DNA from: Sediminihaliea albiluteola | Lineage (GTDB): Bacteria; Pseudomonadota; Gammaproteobacteria; Pseudomonadales; Halieaceae | Assembly: GCF_014077625.1 (NCBI RefSeq) | Contig: NZ_JACFXU010000013.1 | Coordinates: 620,001 to 684,000 of the forward strand | Direction: 5' to 3' | Length of the DNA: 64,000 nt | Shown here: positions 16,873-25,797 of the stretch, piece by piece | Layout: each line of letters begins with the position of its first letter | Numbering within the stretch: the first letter of the stretch is position 1 | Made by a program: the position numbers and the translations under genes | Notes under the pieces: generated by a model | What the model was told of the DNA's origin: nothing | Database searches by the model: none | What the model saw: the letters and a program-made list of their open reading frames with translations, nothing else

Positions 16873-17415
16873 GTCCTGCTCCTGATATTTTACAGCGGCT
16901 AGTTGCGGCGGCTTTGCTATAGGCTTAGCCGAGTGGCGTCGGCAAAAAGACGCTGACTTTCATTAAGCTCAATGCACTATAAGCAATTCTCGGCGGCCCG
17001 AGGACAGTCTAAATCCCGTGGCTCAGACACAATATGGCAGTTATTTCCTGCACAGTCTGTGCGCTAGGACACAGATCTGCAGGCCTTGGAGCATGCTGCG
17101 ACTGCCGAATTCGCTTGAGTTGGCAAGGAGCTAATAATGACTCAAGAACTGATTATTCGCCGTTAGGGTGTCACTGAGGCGGCCAGAGACCTACAGCGCG
17201 GCGGCTTTATCCACTACCAAGGCAACTAGGCAAAGTTTTTCTCTGTTTAGTCCTTCCGCTTATATCCGCGATATGTCTGCTAGCGCACGGACTTCTCCTG
17301 CCCTGCAGCCTAGTCTTAGTGTCGGCAGCACAGATGTGTGCTTATCAAAGCGTAGGCAATACTCCAACATTTGTTGCTGTAATTGCAAAGCTCACTGAGT
17401 AGGAAGGAATAAGAA
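16873..17415. other. Intergenic region with regulator relic
   Basis: 543 bases without an intact gene between the divergent CsbD and SYLF genes. The only protein-coding trace is the decayed Crp/Fnr HTH fragment at 17119-17229. Confidence 0.5.
17119..17229 (+). pseudogene. Relic of a Crp/Fnr-family regulator (HTH fragment)
   Basis: The frame reads GKELIMTQELIIRR*GVTEAARDLQ and continues GGFIHYQGN before a second stop. It aligns by eye with the well-known Crp/Fnr-type helix-turn-helix block MTQELIANMLGVRREGVTEAA: about five codons (ANMLG-like) are missing, and the glutamate codon after RR is a TAG stop (one change from GAG). Both flanks lack the rest of the protein, so this is a dead fragment. 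Alignment is from memory of the family, not from a search. Confidence 0.6.
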
Positions 17416-17976
17416 ATGTTCAAAATCCAAAGAACTATAATCAACATCATGATGACAGTGCTTGCAGTCGCCGGAATGAGCGTAGCAAACCTGGCAAATT
17501 CAGCTACCGCAGAGGATCTCAATAAGGATTCTATGCAAGCATTGGAGACGCTTTATGAAACCCAATCCGTGGCAGAAACCCTGTCACAAAACGCCAAGGC
17601 CGTACTGGTATTCCCCAATATCGTGAAGGCGGGTTTGGTATTTGGTGGTAGCTATGGCGAAGGCGTGTTGCTCGAGGGCTCGAAAGTTCTCGATTATTAC
17701 AACTCCGTTACGGCATCTTGGGGTCTACAGATTGGTGCGCAGTCCTATGGTTATGTCGTCTTTCTGATGACCGACAAGGCCCTTAACTATCTGAAAGAAT
17801 CCAATGGCTGGGAGCTTGGTGTGGGCCCAACTCTAGTTGTGGTTGACGAAGGAGTAGCAAAGAATTTGTCGACATCCTCACTGAAAGATGATGCCTATGC
17901 TTTCATCTTTAGCCAGCAGGGTCTGATGGCAGGTGTCAGTGTTGAGGGTACCAAAGTTTCCAAGATCGAGCGCTAA
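17416..17976 (+). CDS. SYLF/YSC84-domain lipid-binding protein, secreted
   Basis: 186-residue protein with an N-terminal signal peptide (about 1-32, MMTVLAVAGMSVANLANSATA) and a Ysc84/SYLF domain (about 55-185): LSQNAKAVLVFPNIVKAG, GGSYGEGVLL, SWGLQIGAQSYGYVVFLMTD and the ending GVSVEGTKVSKIE. Eukaryotic SYLF domains bind phosphoinositides; bacterial members are periplasmic or outer-membrane proteins of unknown function. A strong AGGAAGG ribosome-binding site lies 10 bases before the ATG. Monocistronic, ending at a perfect hairpin convergent with the P450 operon. Confidence 0.92.
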   Translation: MFKIQRTIINIMMTVLAVAGMSVANLANSATAEDLNKDSMQALETLYETQSVAETLSQNAKAVLVFPNIVKAGLVFGGSYGEGVLLEGSKVLDYYNSVTASWGLQIGAQSYGYVVFLMTDKALNYLKESNGWELGVGPTLVVVDEGVAKNLSTSSLKDDAYAFIFSQQGLMAGVSVEGTKVSKIER

Positions 17977-18052
17977 ACGGGGCCGGCTCCACTGCCCCTT
18001 AGGACTTAGCTCTCGGCTTAGTAGCTGAATGAGCTAGCGACATTCACCGGGA

Positions 18053-18084
18053 CCTAGCGCCGCTATAAGCCAAGCGGCGCTAGG
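18053..18084. terminator. Perfect 12-bp hairpin between convergent genes
   Basis: CCTAGCGCCGCT and its exact complement AGCGGCGCTAGG around an 8-base loop, between the SYLF gene (plus) and the P450 gene (minus). Neither strand has a T-run after the stem, so it is a U-less bidirectional terminator or a 3'-end stabiliser. Confidence 0.55.
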
Positions 18085-18111
18085 CAAAAGCCTGTTAAGC
18101 GCAGCAATAGC

Positions 18112-19377
18112 TCATGCCGCTGGCTCTGGATCAAACTCTATCGGCATGGTCTTCATGGTATGGGCGAAGATATTGCGCATGTAGCTGATATCGCCTACCA
18201 ACCTCGGATTTCTCAGGCGCGGAATGATTTCCTCAAACATCACCCTCAGTTCCAGCCTTGCCAAAGACGCACCTAAGCAGAAGTGCTCGCCAATACCGAA
18301 TGAGCGGTGTTGCCTGGACAGGCCTTTCATACGCTTGGCTCGGTGAATATCAAAGACCATGGAGTCATCGCCAAAGACATCTTCGTCATGGTTAACCGAG
18401 TGATAGCTGAGGAGCACCTTGTCGCCTTCCTTGATCTGATGGCCATTAAATTCGACATCTTGCATAGCTGTGCGCCGCATGAAAATAAAGGCTGTGTGGA
18501 AACGCAGAATCTCCTCGATGGCATCGGGAATATCTTCGGGATGATCAACGAGGTGCTGCAGCTGATCGGGGTGGCTCATCAGTAAGCGTAAACCGTGGCT
18601 GATAACGGTTCTGGTTGTCTCATTGCCGCCAACCAATAACAACAGGAACATCCAGGCAAACATTTCGCTGGTGACTTTTTGACCATCTACCTCTCCCTCT
18701 AGTAAGGCAGCAGCTACCGTACTGGTGGGATTCTTTTTTTGCTGCTCGGCAATTTCTGCCGCATAGGTCAGCACCTCCATGACCGCCATCTGCCCTTCTT
18801 CTGGCGTCGTGGCGGCATCGGGGTCGTCGGCAAATGTCATGGCGTTGGTCAGATCGAGAAAGCGCTGACGGTTGTCTGTTGGCACACCTAACATCTCAAG
18901 GATTGTGATCAGGGGTAGCTCTGCTGCTACCTCGTTGACGAACTCACACTCCCCTCTCGAGGCCACTCGATCGACAATCTCTTTAGCATGCTGACGCAGG
19001 ATGGGCTCCATCTCTGCGACGGCTCGCGGGGTAAAAGCATCACTGACCACTTTGCGGTATTTGATATGGCGCGGCGGATCCATATTGATAATGGAGTTCT
19101 CGGCCATAAGCTGAGTGGTCATTTCAGCGATTTCTCGCTCCTCTTCCTTAGGTTCCTGGGGAAAGGGTGTCTTAACTGAGGAGGAAAATATCTGTGGGTT
19201 TTTGGAGACAAAATCTAAGGCGTCGCGCTTAACCGCCACCCAGTAAGGGACTCCCGTTAGCGGATCATCCATTTTGACGAGGGAGCCGCGCTCCCGAAAG
19301 CGCGACAACAGCTCGTAAGGCACGCCATCCTGATACAACTCTGGATCGGCGAGGTTGGCTAAAGGACATTTACTCAT
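18112..19377 (-). CDS. Cytochrome P450, CYP125/CYP142-like
   Basis: 421-residue soluble bacterial P450. I-helix oxygen-activation motif LLVGGNETTRT (G250-T255), K-helix E289-I-L-R292, and haem-binding loop FGIGEHFCLG with axial thiolate C367. The MDPPRHIKYRKVVSDAFTPR block and the ETTRTVISHG continuation resemble CYP125/142/124, which hydroxylate the terminal methyl of sterol or branched lipid side chains; exact substrate unknown. The ATG has an AGGAG site 7 bases upstream. It is the last gene of a five-gene operon with a TonB receptor, acyl-CoA ligase, crotonase and amidohydrolase. No ferredoxin partner is adjacent. Confidence 0.93.
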   Translation of the reverse strand: MSKCPLANLADPELYQDGVPYELLSRFRERGSLVKMDDPLTGVPYWVAVKRDALDFVSKNPQIFSSSVKTPFPQEPKEEEREIAEMTTQLMAENSIINMDPPRHIKYRKVVSDAFTPRAVAEMEPILRQHAKEIVDRVASRGECEFVNEVAAELPLITILEMLGVPTDNRQRFLDLTNAMTFADDPDAATTPEEGQMAVMEVLTYAAEIAEQQKKNPTSTVAAALLEGEVDGQKVTSEMFAWMFLLLLVGGNETTRTVISHGLRLLMSHPDQLQHLVDHPEDIPDAIEEILRFHTAFIFMRRTAMQDVEFNGHQIKEGDKVLLSYHSVNHDEDVFGDDSMVFDIHRAKRMKGLSRQHRSFGIGEHFCLGASLARLELRVMFEEIIPRLRNPRLVGDISYMRNIFAHTMKTMPIEFDPEPAA

Positions 19378-19496
19378 TGTTAACTCCTATCGATAACTTA
19401 AACCCGCATATCACTGCGGTCATTATTATTTTCATCATGCACAACACTAGCTATCGATCAGCTCGATATACCTCCGGTTAAAGGCCTGCCCTGCGC

Positions 19497-20669
19497 TTAG
19501 GACAGTAAGCTCATGGCGTTATCGTGCATCACTAGCTTGCGCTCTTCATCGCTAAAGCCTTTTAATTCATGCACAAAATCCAGCGGATTAGGTAGACCTT
19601 CCGCATGGGGATAATCAGAGCCAAAGAGGATGCGCTCGGCGCCAATGGTAGACTTCAGCTGCAGCAAATCATCCTCATAGTAAGGCGCTATCCAAACGTG
19701 CTCCCGAAGCTGCTCAACTGGGTCGCGCTGGAAGTCTGTGGACATCTGACCATAAGCTTTTTTCAGTTTGGCGATCAATGTCGGCACCCAGTCACTGCCC
19801 GACTCGATGGAGGCCACGCGGAGTTTGGGGTGTCGTTCAAATACGCCATGACAGACCAGCGAGGCGATGGTGTCGTGGATAGCGGATGCAGAGAGACAGC
19901 CAATCAGAGGATCGGTATCGAAGGCTTTGAACTTGGCATTACCACCCCACATTTCCAGATGTCGACGATAACCGGAGTCACCTGAATGGTAGGCCACGGT
20001 GATGCCAGCTTCAGCCACTACCGACCAGAAGCGATCATAGTCTGGATGTCCGGGTGAGCGCCCACCATCTTCACCGTAGGGAATAGGCCCAGGCACCATG
20101 GAAATCAGACGCGCACCCCGAGCAATGACAGCCTCGACTTCTTTTACGGCCCACTCGGGGTCCATCAGGCTAATGTAGGGTGCTGCGTAAAGCACATCTT
20201 GATAGCTAAAGCCCCAATCCTCTTCTAGCCAGAGGTTAAAACCGCTGAAAGCTGCACAAGCCGCTTCAGGGTCACCGCGCAGAGCTTCTTGCATGCCCAC
20301 GCCGAGGGTGGGAAACATCATTACACCGCGCAGTCCCTGCTGTTTAATTTGATCGACACGGACATCGCGGTCGCGATAGGCGGGGTTAATCGGTTCAAGT
20401 TCACCAAAGAGCTCGACGATGCTCTTGTTCTCTGGGTTATTGCCGCGAAAAAACTCGTCGAGAATACCCGGCTTAGCGACTGGGTCAAAAGTCGGGTTGG
20501 GGATAAAGTTATTGATTTTACCGCCCACTAACAGCCGCTTCCGTCCGTTAATCTCAGCCCACTGAATACAGCGGCGCTGCATCTTTTTGTCCACGTGACG
20601 GGTAAAGGCATCCTCCGCCTCATAGTAGTGGTGATCTGCATCAAATGGTTTGAAATCGATAGAGGCCAT
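19497..20669 (-). CDS. Amidohydrolase family protein (ACMSD-like TIM barrel)
   Basis: 390-residue amidohydrolase-2 family enzyme; the ATG at 20669 (MASIDFKPFDADHHYYE) with AGGAA upstream is preferred over a TTG two codons earlier. The metal-binding start is D-A-D-H-H rather than the usual H-x-H; further ligands are expected in TVAYHSGD, in ASIESGSDWVP and at the terminal LFGSDYPHAEG. Members linked to catabolic operons decarboxylate or hydrolyse ring-cleavage and lipid intermediates; several occur in steroid or terpenoid degradation clusters of actinobacteria and gammaproteobacteria. Its step here is unassigned. Lies 119 bases upstream of the P450 gene and 76 bases downstream of the crotonase gene. 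Confidence 0.9.
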   Translation of the reverse strand: MASIDFKPFDADHHYYEAEDAFTRHVDKKMQRRCIQWAEINGRKRLLVGGKINNFIPNPTFDPVAKPGILDEFFRGNNPENKSIVELFGELEPINPAYRDRDVRVDQIKQQGLRGVMMFPTLGVGMQEALRGDPEAACAAFSGFNLWLEEDWGFSYQDVLYAAPYISLMDPEWAVKEVEAVIARGARLISMVPGPIPYGEDGGRSPGHPDYDRFWSVVAEAGITVAYHSGDSGYRRHLEMWGGNAKFKAFDTDPLIGCLSASAIHDTIASLVCHGVFERHPKLRVASIESGSDWVPTLIAKLKKAYGQMSTDFQRDPVEQLREHVWIAPYYEDDLLQLKSTIGAERILFGSDYPHAEGLPNPLDFVHELKGFSDEERKLVMHDNAMSLLS

Positions 20670-20751
20670 AATCAAATTCCTATTGCTTCAAATATGCCAA
20701 GGCCCTTGGGCCACTGGTGAAATAGAGCTTCGCAAGTGAGCTATAAGCGCC

Positions 20752-21585
20752 CTACTTCTTCGCATTGCTGGTGCGGTAGTCACCGTGAGGCGCATCGCGC
20801 TCTTGTAGTTTAGCTGTTAGGTTCTGTTTTGCTTCAGCCATCCATTGCTGGAAACTTTCCTGATTAATACCCAGAGCACAGAGCTCGGTGCCCATGCGGA
20901 TGGCTGTTCGGAAGCCCTGTGCTTCCATTGCCCGATGCACCAGGCGCTTATTGATCTGCAAGATGTCAGGATTGGTGTGAGTGATTCTCTTGGCGATTCC
21001 AATCACATAGTCGTCTAACTGATCTTCAGGTACCGCAGCGTTAGCCCAGCCTAGCTCAACCGCTTGCAGGCCAGTGATTGAGTCACCGGTCAGCATCATT
21101 TCCATTGCCGCGCGCATGCCCACGATATGTGCATGGAAATGCATATCGGGCACGCCAAAACGCACTGCTGGATAACCTATTTGGGCATCCTCGGCGCAAT
21201 AGACCAGATCACAACCGGTGGCTAATTCAGAGCCACCGGCCAGGCAGTAGCCGTGCACCTGAGCAATTACTGGTTTGGCCATATCCCAGATGCTCATCCA
21301 GCCATCGGTGACATGACGTGGCCACTGGCTGTCACCTTGAGCGGTAAAAAATGGCAGCTCATGGCCTTCATTACCATTGGCCAAATCATAACCGGCAGAG
21401 AAACAGGTACCGGCACCGCGAATAATAGACACCCTGATCTCAGGATCCATATCGTTTTTTTGCAGCTGTTCGAGGATGGCCCCTCGCAGTGGATGAATAA
21501 GCGAGTTTCGACTCTTGGGTCGGTTCATGGTTAAGCGAGAAACACCTTCTGCCGGCGTATCTACTATGAGAATGTCATCAGTCAT
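20752..21585 (-). CDS. Enoyl-CoA hydratase/isomerase (crotonase) family protein
   Basis: 277-residue crotonase. The CoA-binding/oxyanion segments are visible as GAGTCFSAGYDL and VIAQVHGYCLAGGSELATGCD, followed by CAEDAQIGYPAVRFG and the C-terminal helical trimerisation region. In the position of the canonical second catalytic Glu there is PDMHFH, so the reaction may be isomerisation or hydrolysis rather than classic hydration. A GGAG ribosome-binding site precedes the ATG by 7 bases. Operon member between acyl-CoA ligase and amidohydrolase genes, consistent with beta-oxidation-like processing of a CoA-activated side chain. Confidence 0.92.
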   Translation of the reverse strand: MTDDILIVDTPAEGVSRLTMNRPKSRNSLIHPLRGAILEQLQKNDMDPEIRVSIIRGAGTCFSAGYDLANGNEGHELPFFTAQGDSQWPRHVTDGWMSIWDMAKPVIAQVHGYCLAGGSELATGCDLVYCAEDAQIGYPAVRFGVPDMHFHAHIVGMRAAMEMMLTGDSITGLQAVELGWANAAVPEDQLDDYVIGIAKRITHTNPDILQINKRLVHRAMEAQGFRTAIRMGTELCALGINQESFQQWMAEAKQNLTAKLQERDAPHGDYRTSNAKK

Positions 21586-21674
21586 ACTTCACTCCAAAAT
21601 TTTATAATAATTGTATTTAACGAAGGCCACTTAGGCAGACTTAGCCGCTCGGGCAGTTGACAGCTAGCAAGCCT

Positions 21675-23417
21675 CTATACCTCGACAGTTGCAGAAGTGG
21701 CTTGAGCCATGGCGGCATTATTAGCGCCATAATTCTGGGACAGGACATGCTTGAGTATCTTACCGGTCGCATTCCTCGGTAAAGGGCTGTTGGTAAAATG
21801 AATGCTCTGGGGCACTTTATAATGAGCGAAACTATCGCTCAGGAGCTGCTGTAAAAGCTCAGCGCTAATATCTGCTCGATCATTTAAACGCACTACGGCA
21901 ACAGGCACTTCGCCAAAGGCCTGGTCGGCAACGCCAATCACCGCGGCCTCCGCCACGCCCTGTACCTTCTCTAGGGCATGCTCAATTTCAACAGGAAAGA
22001 TGTTTTCACCACCGCGGATGATGACGTCTTTAGAGCGACCTGTAACATGTACACAGCCGCCCTCATCAATATGTCCTAAGTCGCCACTGGGGAAAAACTC
22101 GGGGACGGCTTCATTTCTTCCCCAATAACCACTCATCAGCGTGGGCGTTTTAAGATGTAGTTCACCGCTGACACCCGGGGGCAATTCCTGACCGTTTTCA
22201 TCCCGCACGCTCAGTTCAACAATCGGATGGACGAAGCCGGCCGCCGTTTTCTTTTGCTGTAAGGCAGCCCCCACAAAGGAGCAGCCGGTCGCGTTAGTCT
22301 CTGTCATGCCCCAACCAGCGGCAGGGGCTGCAAAGGCTAATTGATCAGCAATGGTGTCCACCAAACGCTCCGGTGTAGCCGAGCCCGCCACACCAACACT
22401 CATCAATGAATCCGTGTTGTGCTGGGCAAACTCAGGGTGGCGCAATAGCTCTTCCAGCATGACCGGTGCACCGCCAAGCAGTGTCACTTGATACTTTTCA
22501 ATGAGCTTTAAAGCCTTCCCTGCATCCCACTTAGGCATGATCACAATACGAATTTGTGAGCGCAGAGAATTAAGAAAACCAGTGTGTAAACCACTGACGT
22601 GGAATAAAGGTAAAGCGAGTAAAACTGTGTGCCTGGGTATCTCCGGCGGCTGTTTGCTACTAGCGGGTTTATCAGTATTAAGCTCTTGGTTCATGAGCGT
22701 CATCGCTGCACCCATGACTTCCAAGTTGTACAGTGACTGAGTCACTGCCCGGTGGGTAGAACAAGCGCCCTTTGGAAAGCCCGTCGTCCCCGAGGTATAA
22801 AGAATCATCGCCGGATCCTCTGGCCCGACTAGGTTGAGCTCTCGGCTAAAGGGTTGATGAGCAGCTTGGCATAGCTCCTCAAAGCGATAGGCATCTACGG
22901 GCCTATCCGAGGCGCCCACGACGGCTAGCTGCAGAGGATAATCAGCCGCTATCGCCTGTAGATGCTGGTATCTTGGTTCATCGCAAAAAGCGAACTTGGC
23001 GCCCGAGTCGCGCAGCATATAATCCAGCTCTTGCTGCTTGCACCAGCTGTTTAAGGGTACCGCTATGGCGCCTAAGTCGGTGATAGCTATAAAGGCGACC
23101 ATCCACTCAGGACAGTTGCGCATGGCTATCGCGACCCGCTCGCCCTTCTCAATGCCAATGTTGTCACGAAGAAAAGCACTGACTGCTGCTGCACCATCTA
23201 ATAGTCGCTGTCGCGACCAACTATCCTGTTCATAATGGATAAAATCATAATCAGCAGCCTTGGCTGAAGATTCATAGATATCCAATAAAGTCGCAGGAGC
23301 GTTGCGATAGAGCTTATGTCTGATGCCAGCTAAGTCCCTCTCCTCAATCTCGTAGGGACCACCTGGCTGAGTGAGAGTCAGCAGGATCTCGTCTAATTTT
23401 AACCGCACATTGCTCAT
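21675..23417 (-). CDS. AMP-forming acyl-CoA synthetase
   Basis: 580-residue ANL-superfamily ligase that activates a carboxylic acid to its CoA thioester via an acyl-adenylate. A3 loop MILYTSGTTGFPKGACST (about residues 207-224), A5 GWGMTETNATGC, A7 SGDLGHIDEGG, A8 hinge GRSKDVIIRGGENIFPVE, and catalytic lysine in PRNATGKILK. It closely follows the TonB receptor gene (34 bases) and precedes the crotonase gene. Likely to activate the imported or P450-oxidised substrate; FadD/steroid-CoA-ligase-type specificity cannot be decided from sequence. Confidence 0.94.
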   Translation of the reverse strand: MSNVRLKLDEILLTLTQPGGPYEIEERDLAGIRHKLYRNAPATLLDIYESSAKAADYDFIHYEQDSWSRQRLLDGAAAVSAFLRDNIGIEKGERVAIAMRNCPEWMVAFIAITDLGAIAVPLNSWCKQQELDYMLRDSGAKFAFCDEPRYQHLQAIAADYPLQLAVVGASDRPVDAYRFEELCQAAHQPFSRELNLVGPEDPAMILYTSGTTGFPKGACSTHRAVTQSLYNLEVMGAAMTLMNQELNTDKPASSKQPPEIPRHTVLLALPLFHVSGLHTGFLNSLRSQIRIVIMPKWDAGKALKLIEKYQVTLLGGAPVMLEELLRHPEFAQHNTDSLMSVGVAGSATPERLVDTIADQLAFAAPAAGWGMTETNATGCSFVGAALQQKKTAAGFVHPIVELSVRDENGQELPPGVSGELHLKTPTLMSGYWGRNEAVPEFFPSGDLGHIDEGGCVHVTGRSKDVIIRGGENIFPVEIEHALEKVQGVAEAAVIGVADQAFGEVPVAVVRLNDRADISAELLQQLLSDSFAHYKVPQSIHFTNSPLPRNATGKILKHVLSQNYGANNAAMAQATSATVEV

Positions 23418-23451
23418 AACTTTTAAACCAAATCCTGCTTTCGATAGTTAT

Positions 23452-25797
23452 TTAGAAAAAACGGCGCACTTCTAAAGTCACTGTTCTCTCGCGAAGAACG
23501 TTGACTAAACCATCAGTGGTTTGAGCCCGCACTACGCCAGAGCTAATCACTCTCTCGTTGGTCAGGTTGCGCCCCATCAGAGAAATACGCCAGTTCCGAT
23601 CAGCATCCTCAAAGCCGACACCAGCATTCACTTTCCAGAAGCTATCCTGAATAAAAAGCGGGTCGTTGGTGACGGTCGTGTGGAAATCGTCGCTCCAGGT
23701 CGTATCGATCGAAATATCCATATTGGCACCATTGGCCAGTGGGTAATCAAAGTAAGCACTGAGACCAAAGGTATATTCAGGCGCTCGGGGCAGACTCTTG
23801 CCATTTATGTTTTGCAGTTGTGTGTCTGGGTTACAGCCCTGCTGTTCAGTTTGGAACAAGTAACACTCGACAAAGAAGTCTTGGTAGCTACCATCGTTAT
23901 AGGTGGCATTACCGCGTATGTTCAGATGCTGGCTCGCCTGCCATCCGATACCCACTTCCACCCCAATCGTCTCGGCGCCGTCGGCATTAGTAACGACAAA
24001 TGAAGCGGTATCGGGTTGATAGAGGTTTACTTGCGTATCCGTAAAGTCATAGGCGAAAGCGATGACATCTAGGCTCATGCGTTGATCAAAGAAAAAGCCC
24101 TTATAGCCTATCTCGAAGCCGTCGACAGTTTCTTCATCAAACAAGTAGTCAGCCAACTCATCATCGGCATTAGGCATACTGGTGATGGATATACCACCTG
24201 GCTTAAAGCCCTCTTTATAAGAGGCGAAAGCTGTCGAGCCGTTATCAAAGGTCCACTGCAGAGTAGCCGCTGATGACCAGTTGTCGGTCTTAACCTTCGG
24301 GTTAACTGCCCAGCCCGCCGGTTTCCACAGGTTGAGGCCAATAATGTCAAACCAGCCGTTGACAAAATGAAGCTCTCGGATCACGTCTAAGTCGACTTCG
24401 GTGTAACGAGTACCGATAGAAAAGGTCAGTGCTTCGTTAATATCCCAGGTCAACTCACCATATACGGAGACTGTCTCTTCCTCAGATTTGGTGCGACTCG
24501 TGGTCGAGTTATGGCTACCGGTGACAGGGTCCGGCAGGTTTAAGAACAGCTGTGCATCGGCGTATCGCTCTAGGTCCGTTGAGGAATAGATACCGCCAAA
24601 GAGGTAATTTAAACCATTATCAAAATTACTCGAAACCCGTAGCTCTTGGGAAATCGTCTCATATTTATGCTTTTTCATATGCACCGAGATAAGACCCTGA
24701 GAGGCTGCCAAACCGGTCTCATACTTCTCGGAGTAACTGCCGTAGCCAGTAATAGCTGCTATATCCCAGTTGTCATTTAGCTCCCAGTCAACAACCAGAG
24801 AGTTGGTCCAGAACTCCCAATCCCCATACACTTTGTTGGCATAATCAAGTCCGGGTGGCGCCGGGTAAACCGAAACTTTATTATCGATTTTACAGTTGTC
24901 GGTCATCTCATAAGCAGCGCCAAGCACTCGCAAGTCAGAAGGTATCCCAGTAATTTCTGTGCCACCTAGAGCAGGCCCTCTACAGAAGACGGCCTGAGTC
25001 CTAGTGCCGGGGCCATCATCACTGACTTCTGAATACTGAGACTTAAATGTCACATTCAAGTTATCGGCAACTGCCCAAGCCAAGCCGCCGCGAACAATCA
25101 CTTCTTTAGAAGCGTCCCAATCCTCACCGGCAAATGGAGGCGCCTCATTTTTTAACCAACCATCAGACTCCGACCACTTGAGGGCAAGTCGTCCATTCAA
25201 GTTATCCAGTAATGGCCCCGAAACCACGGCTTCGACATAGTCTTGTTTAGCTGAAAACTCATGCCCCACAGCAATATTGCTCTCAAATTCAGGGGTGGGG
25301 TCATTGGTATGAATAACGATTGCACCGGCAACAGTAGACTTGCCGAAATACATCGCTTGAGGGCCCTTCAAAATCTCAACACTGCCGATATCGAGGTAGG
25401 AAGGAATAATGAACTCTGCGCGATCATAGAACACATTATCAACCTCCAAACCGACCGATTGCGCAAAACCGGGGTTGGTGGTGTCAGCACTGATACCGCG
25501 TATAGACAGCGAAGGCTGAGTGCCCTCTCGGCTCATCATCACACCGCCACCAGCTAAGGCGCTGACATCCTCCACGGACTGAATGCCATAGCGCTGCAGC
25601 TTTTCGCCATCCAGTACCATGACCGAGATGGGCGCTGACTGCAGCGACTCCACCTTGCGGCGGGCCGTCACTAGAACCTCTTCCAATCGAAGCGACTCTT
25701 CAGCATGTACCGTTACTGCAAGTGGAGGTGCAGCAAGGCATAGCGGCAGTATAGAAGCACTGCATAAAGAACGAATTTCAAATAATCTAGATCTCAT
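23452..25797 (-). CDS. TonB-dependent receptor (lipophilic-substrate operon)
   Basis: 781-residue outer-membrane receptor. Signal peptide to about residue 31 (ending VHA), TonB-box-like LEEVLVTARRKVESLQSAP, plug domain with LKGPQAMYFGKSTVAGA (about 115-130), large barrel, and terminal LEVRRFF with C-terminal phenylalanine. It is the first gene of an apparent operon with acyl-CoA ligase, crotonase, amidohydrolase and P450 genes, all on the minus strand with 34-119-base gaps. The receptor most likely imports the compound these enzymes process. Distinct in sequence from the tandem receptors at 1-4 kb. Confidence 0.95.
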   Translation of the reverse strand: MRSRLFEIRSLCSASILPLCLAAPPLAVTVHAEESLRLEEVLVTARRKVESLQSAPISVMVLDGEKLQRYGIQSVEDVSALAGGGVMMSREGTQPSLSIRGISADTTNPGFAQSVGLEVDNVFYDRAEFIIPSYLDIGSVEILKGPQAMYFGKSTVAGAIVIHTNDPTPEFESNIAVGHEFSAKQDYVEAVVSGPLLDNLNGRLALKWSESDGWLKNEAPPFAGEDWDASKEVIVRGGLAWAVADNLNVTFKSQYSEVSDDGPGTRTQAVFCRGPALGGTEITGIPSDLRVLGAAYEMTDNCKIDNKVSVYPAPPGLDYANKVYGDWEFWTNSLVVDWELNDNWDIAAITGYGSYSEKYETGLAASQGLISVHMKKHKYETISQELRVSSNFDNGLNYLFGGIYSSTDLERYADAQLFLNLPDPVTGSHNSTTSRTKSEEETVSVYGELTWDINEALTFSIGTRYTEVDLDVIRELHFVNGWFDIIGLNLWKPAGWAVNPKVKTDNWSSAATLQWTFDNGSTAFASYKEGFKPGGISITSMPNADDELADYLFDEETVDGFEIGYKGFFFDQRMSLDVIAFAYDFTDTQVNLYQPDTASFVVTNADGAETIGVEVGIGWQASQHLNIRGNATYNDGSYQDFFVECYLFQTEQQGCNPDTQLQNINGKSLPRAPEYTFGLSAYFDYPLANGANMDISIDTTWSDDFHTTVTNDPLFIQDSFWKVNAGVGFEDADRNWRISLMGRNLTNERVISSGVVRAQTTDGLVNVLRERTVTLEVRRFF

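Noticed and set aside
16619-16885. 88-codon ORF antisense to the CsbD gene
   Set aside because: Its composition is just the complement of a lysine-rich gene; the CsbD protein on the other strand is unmistakable.
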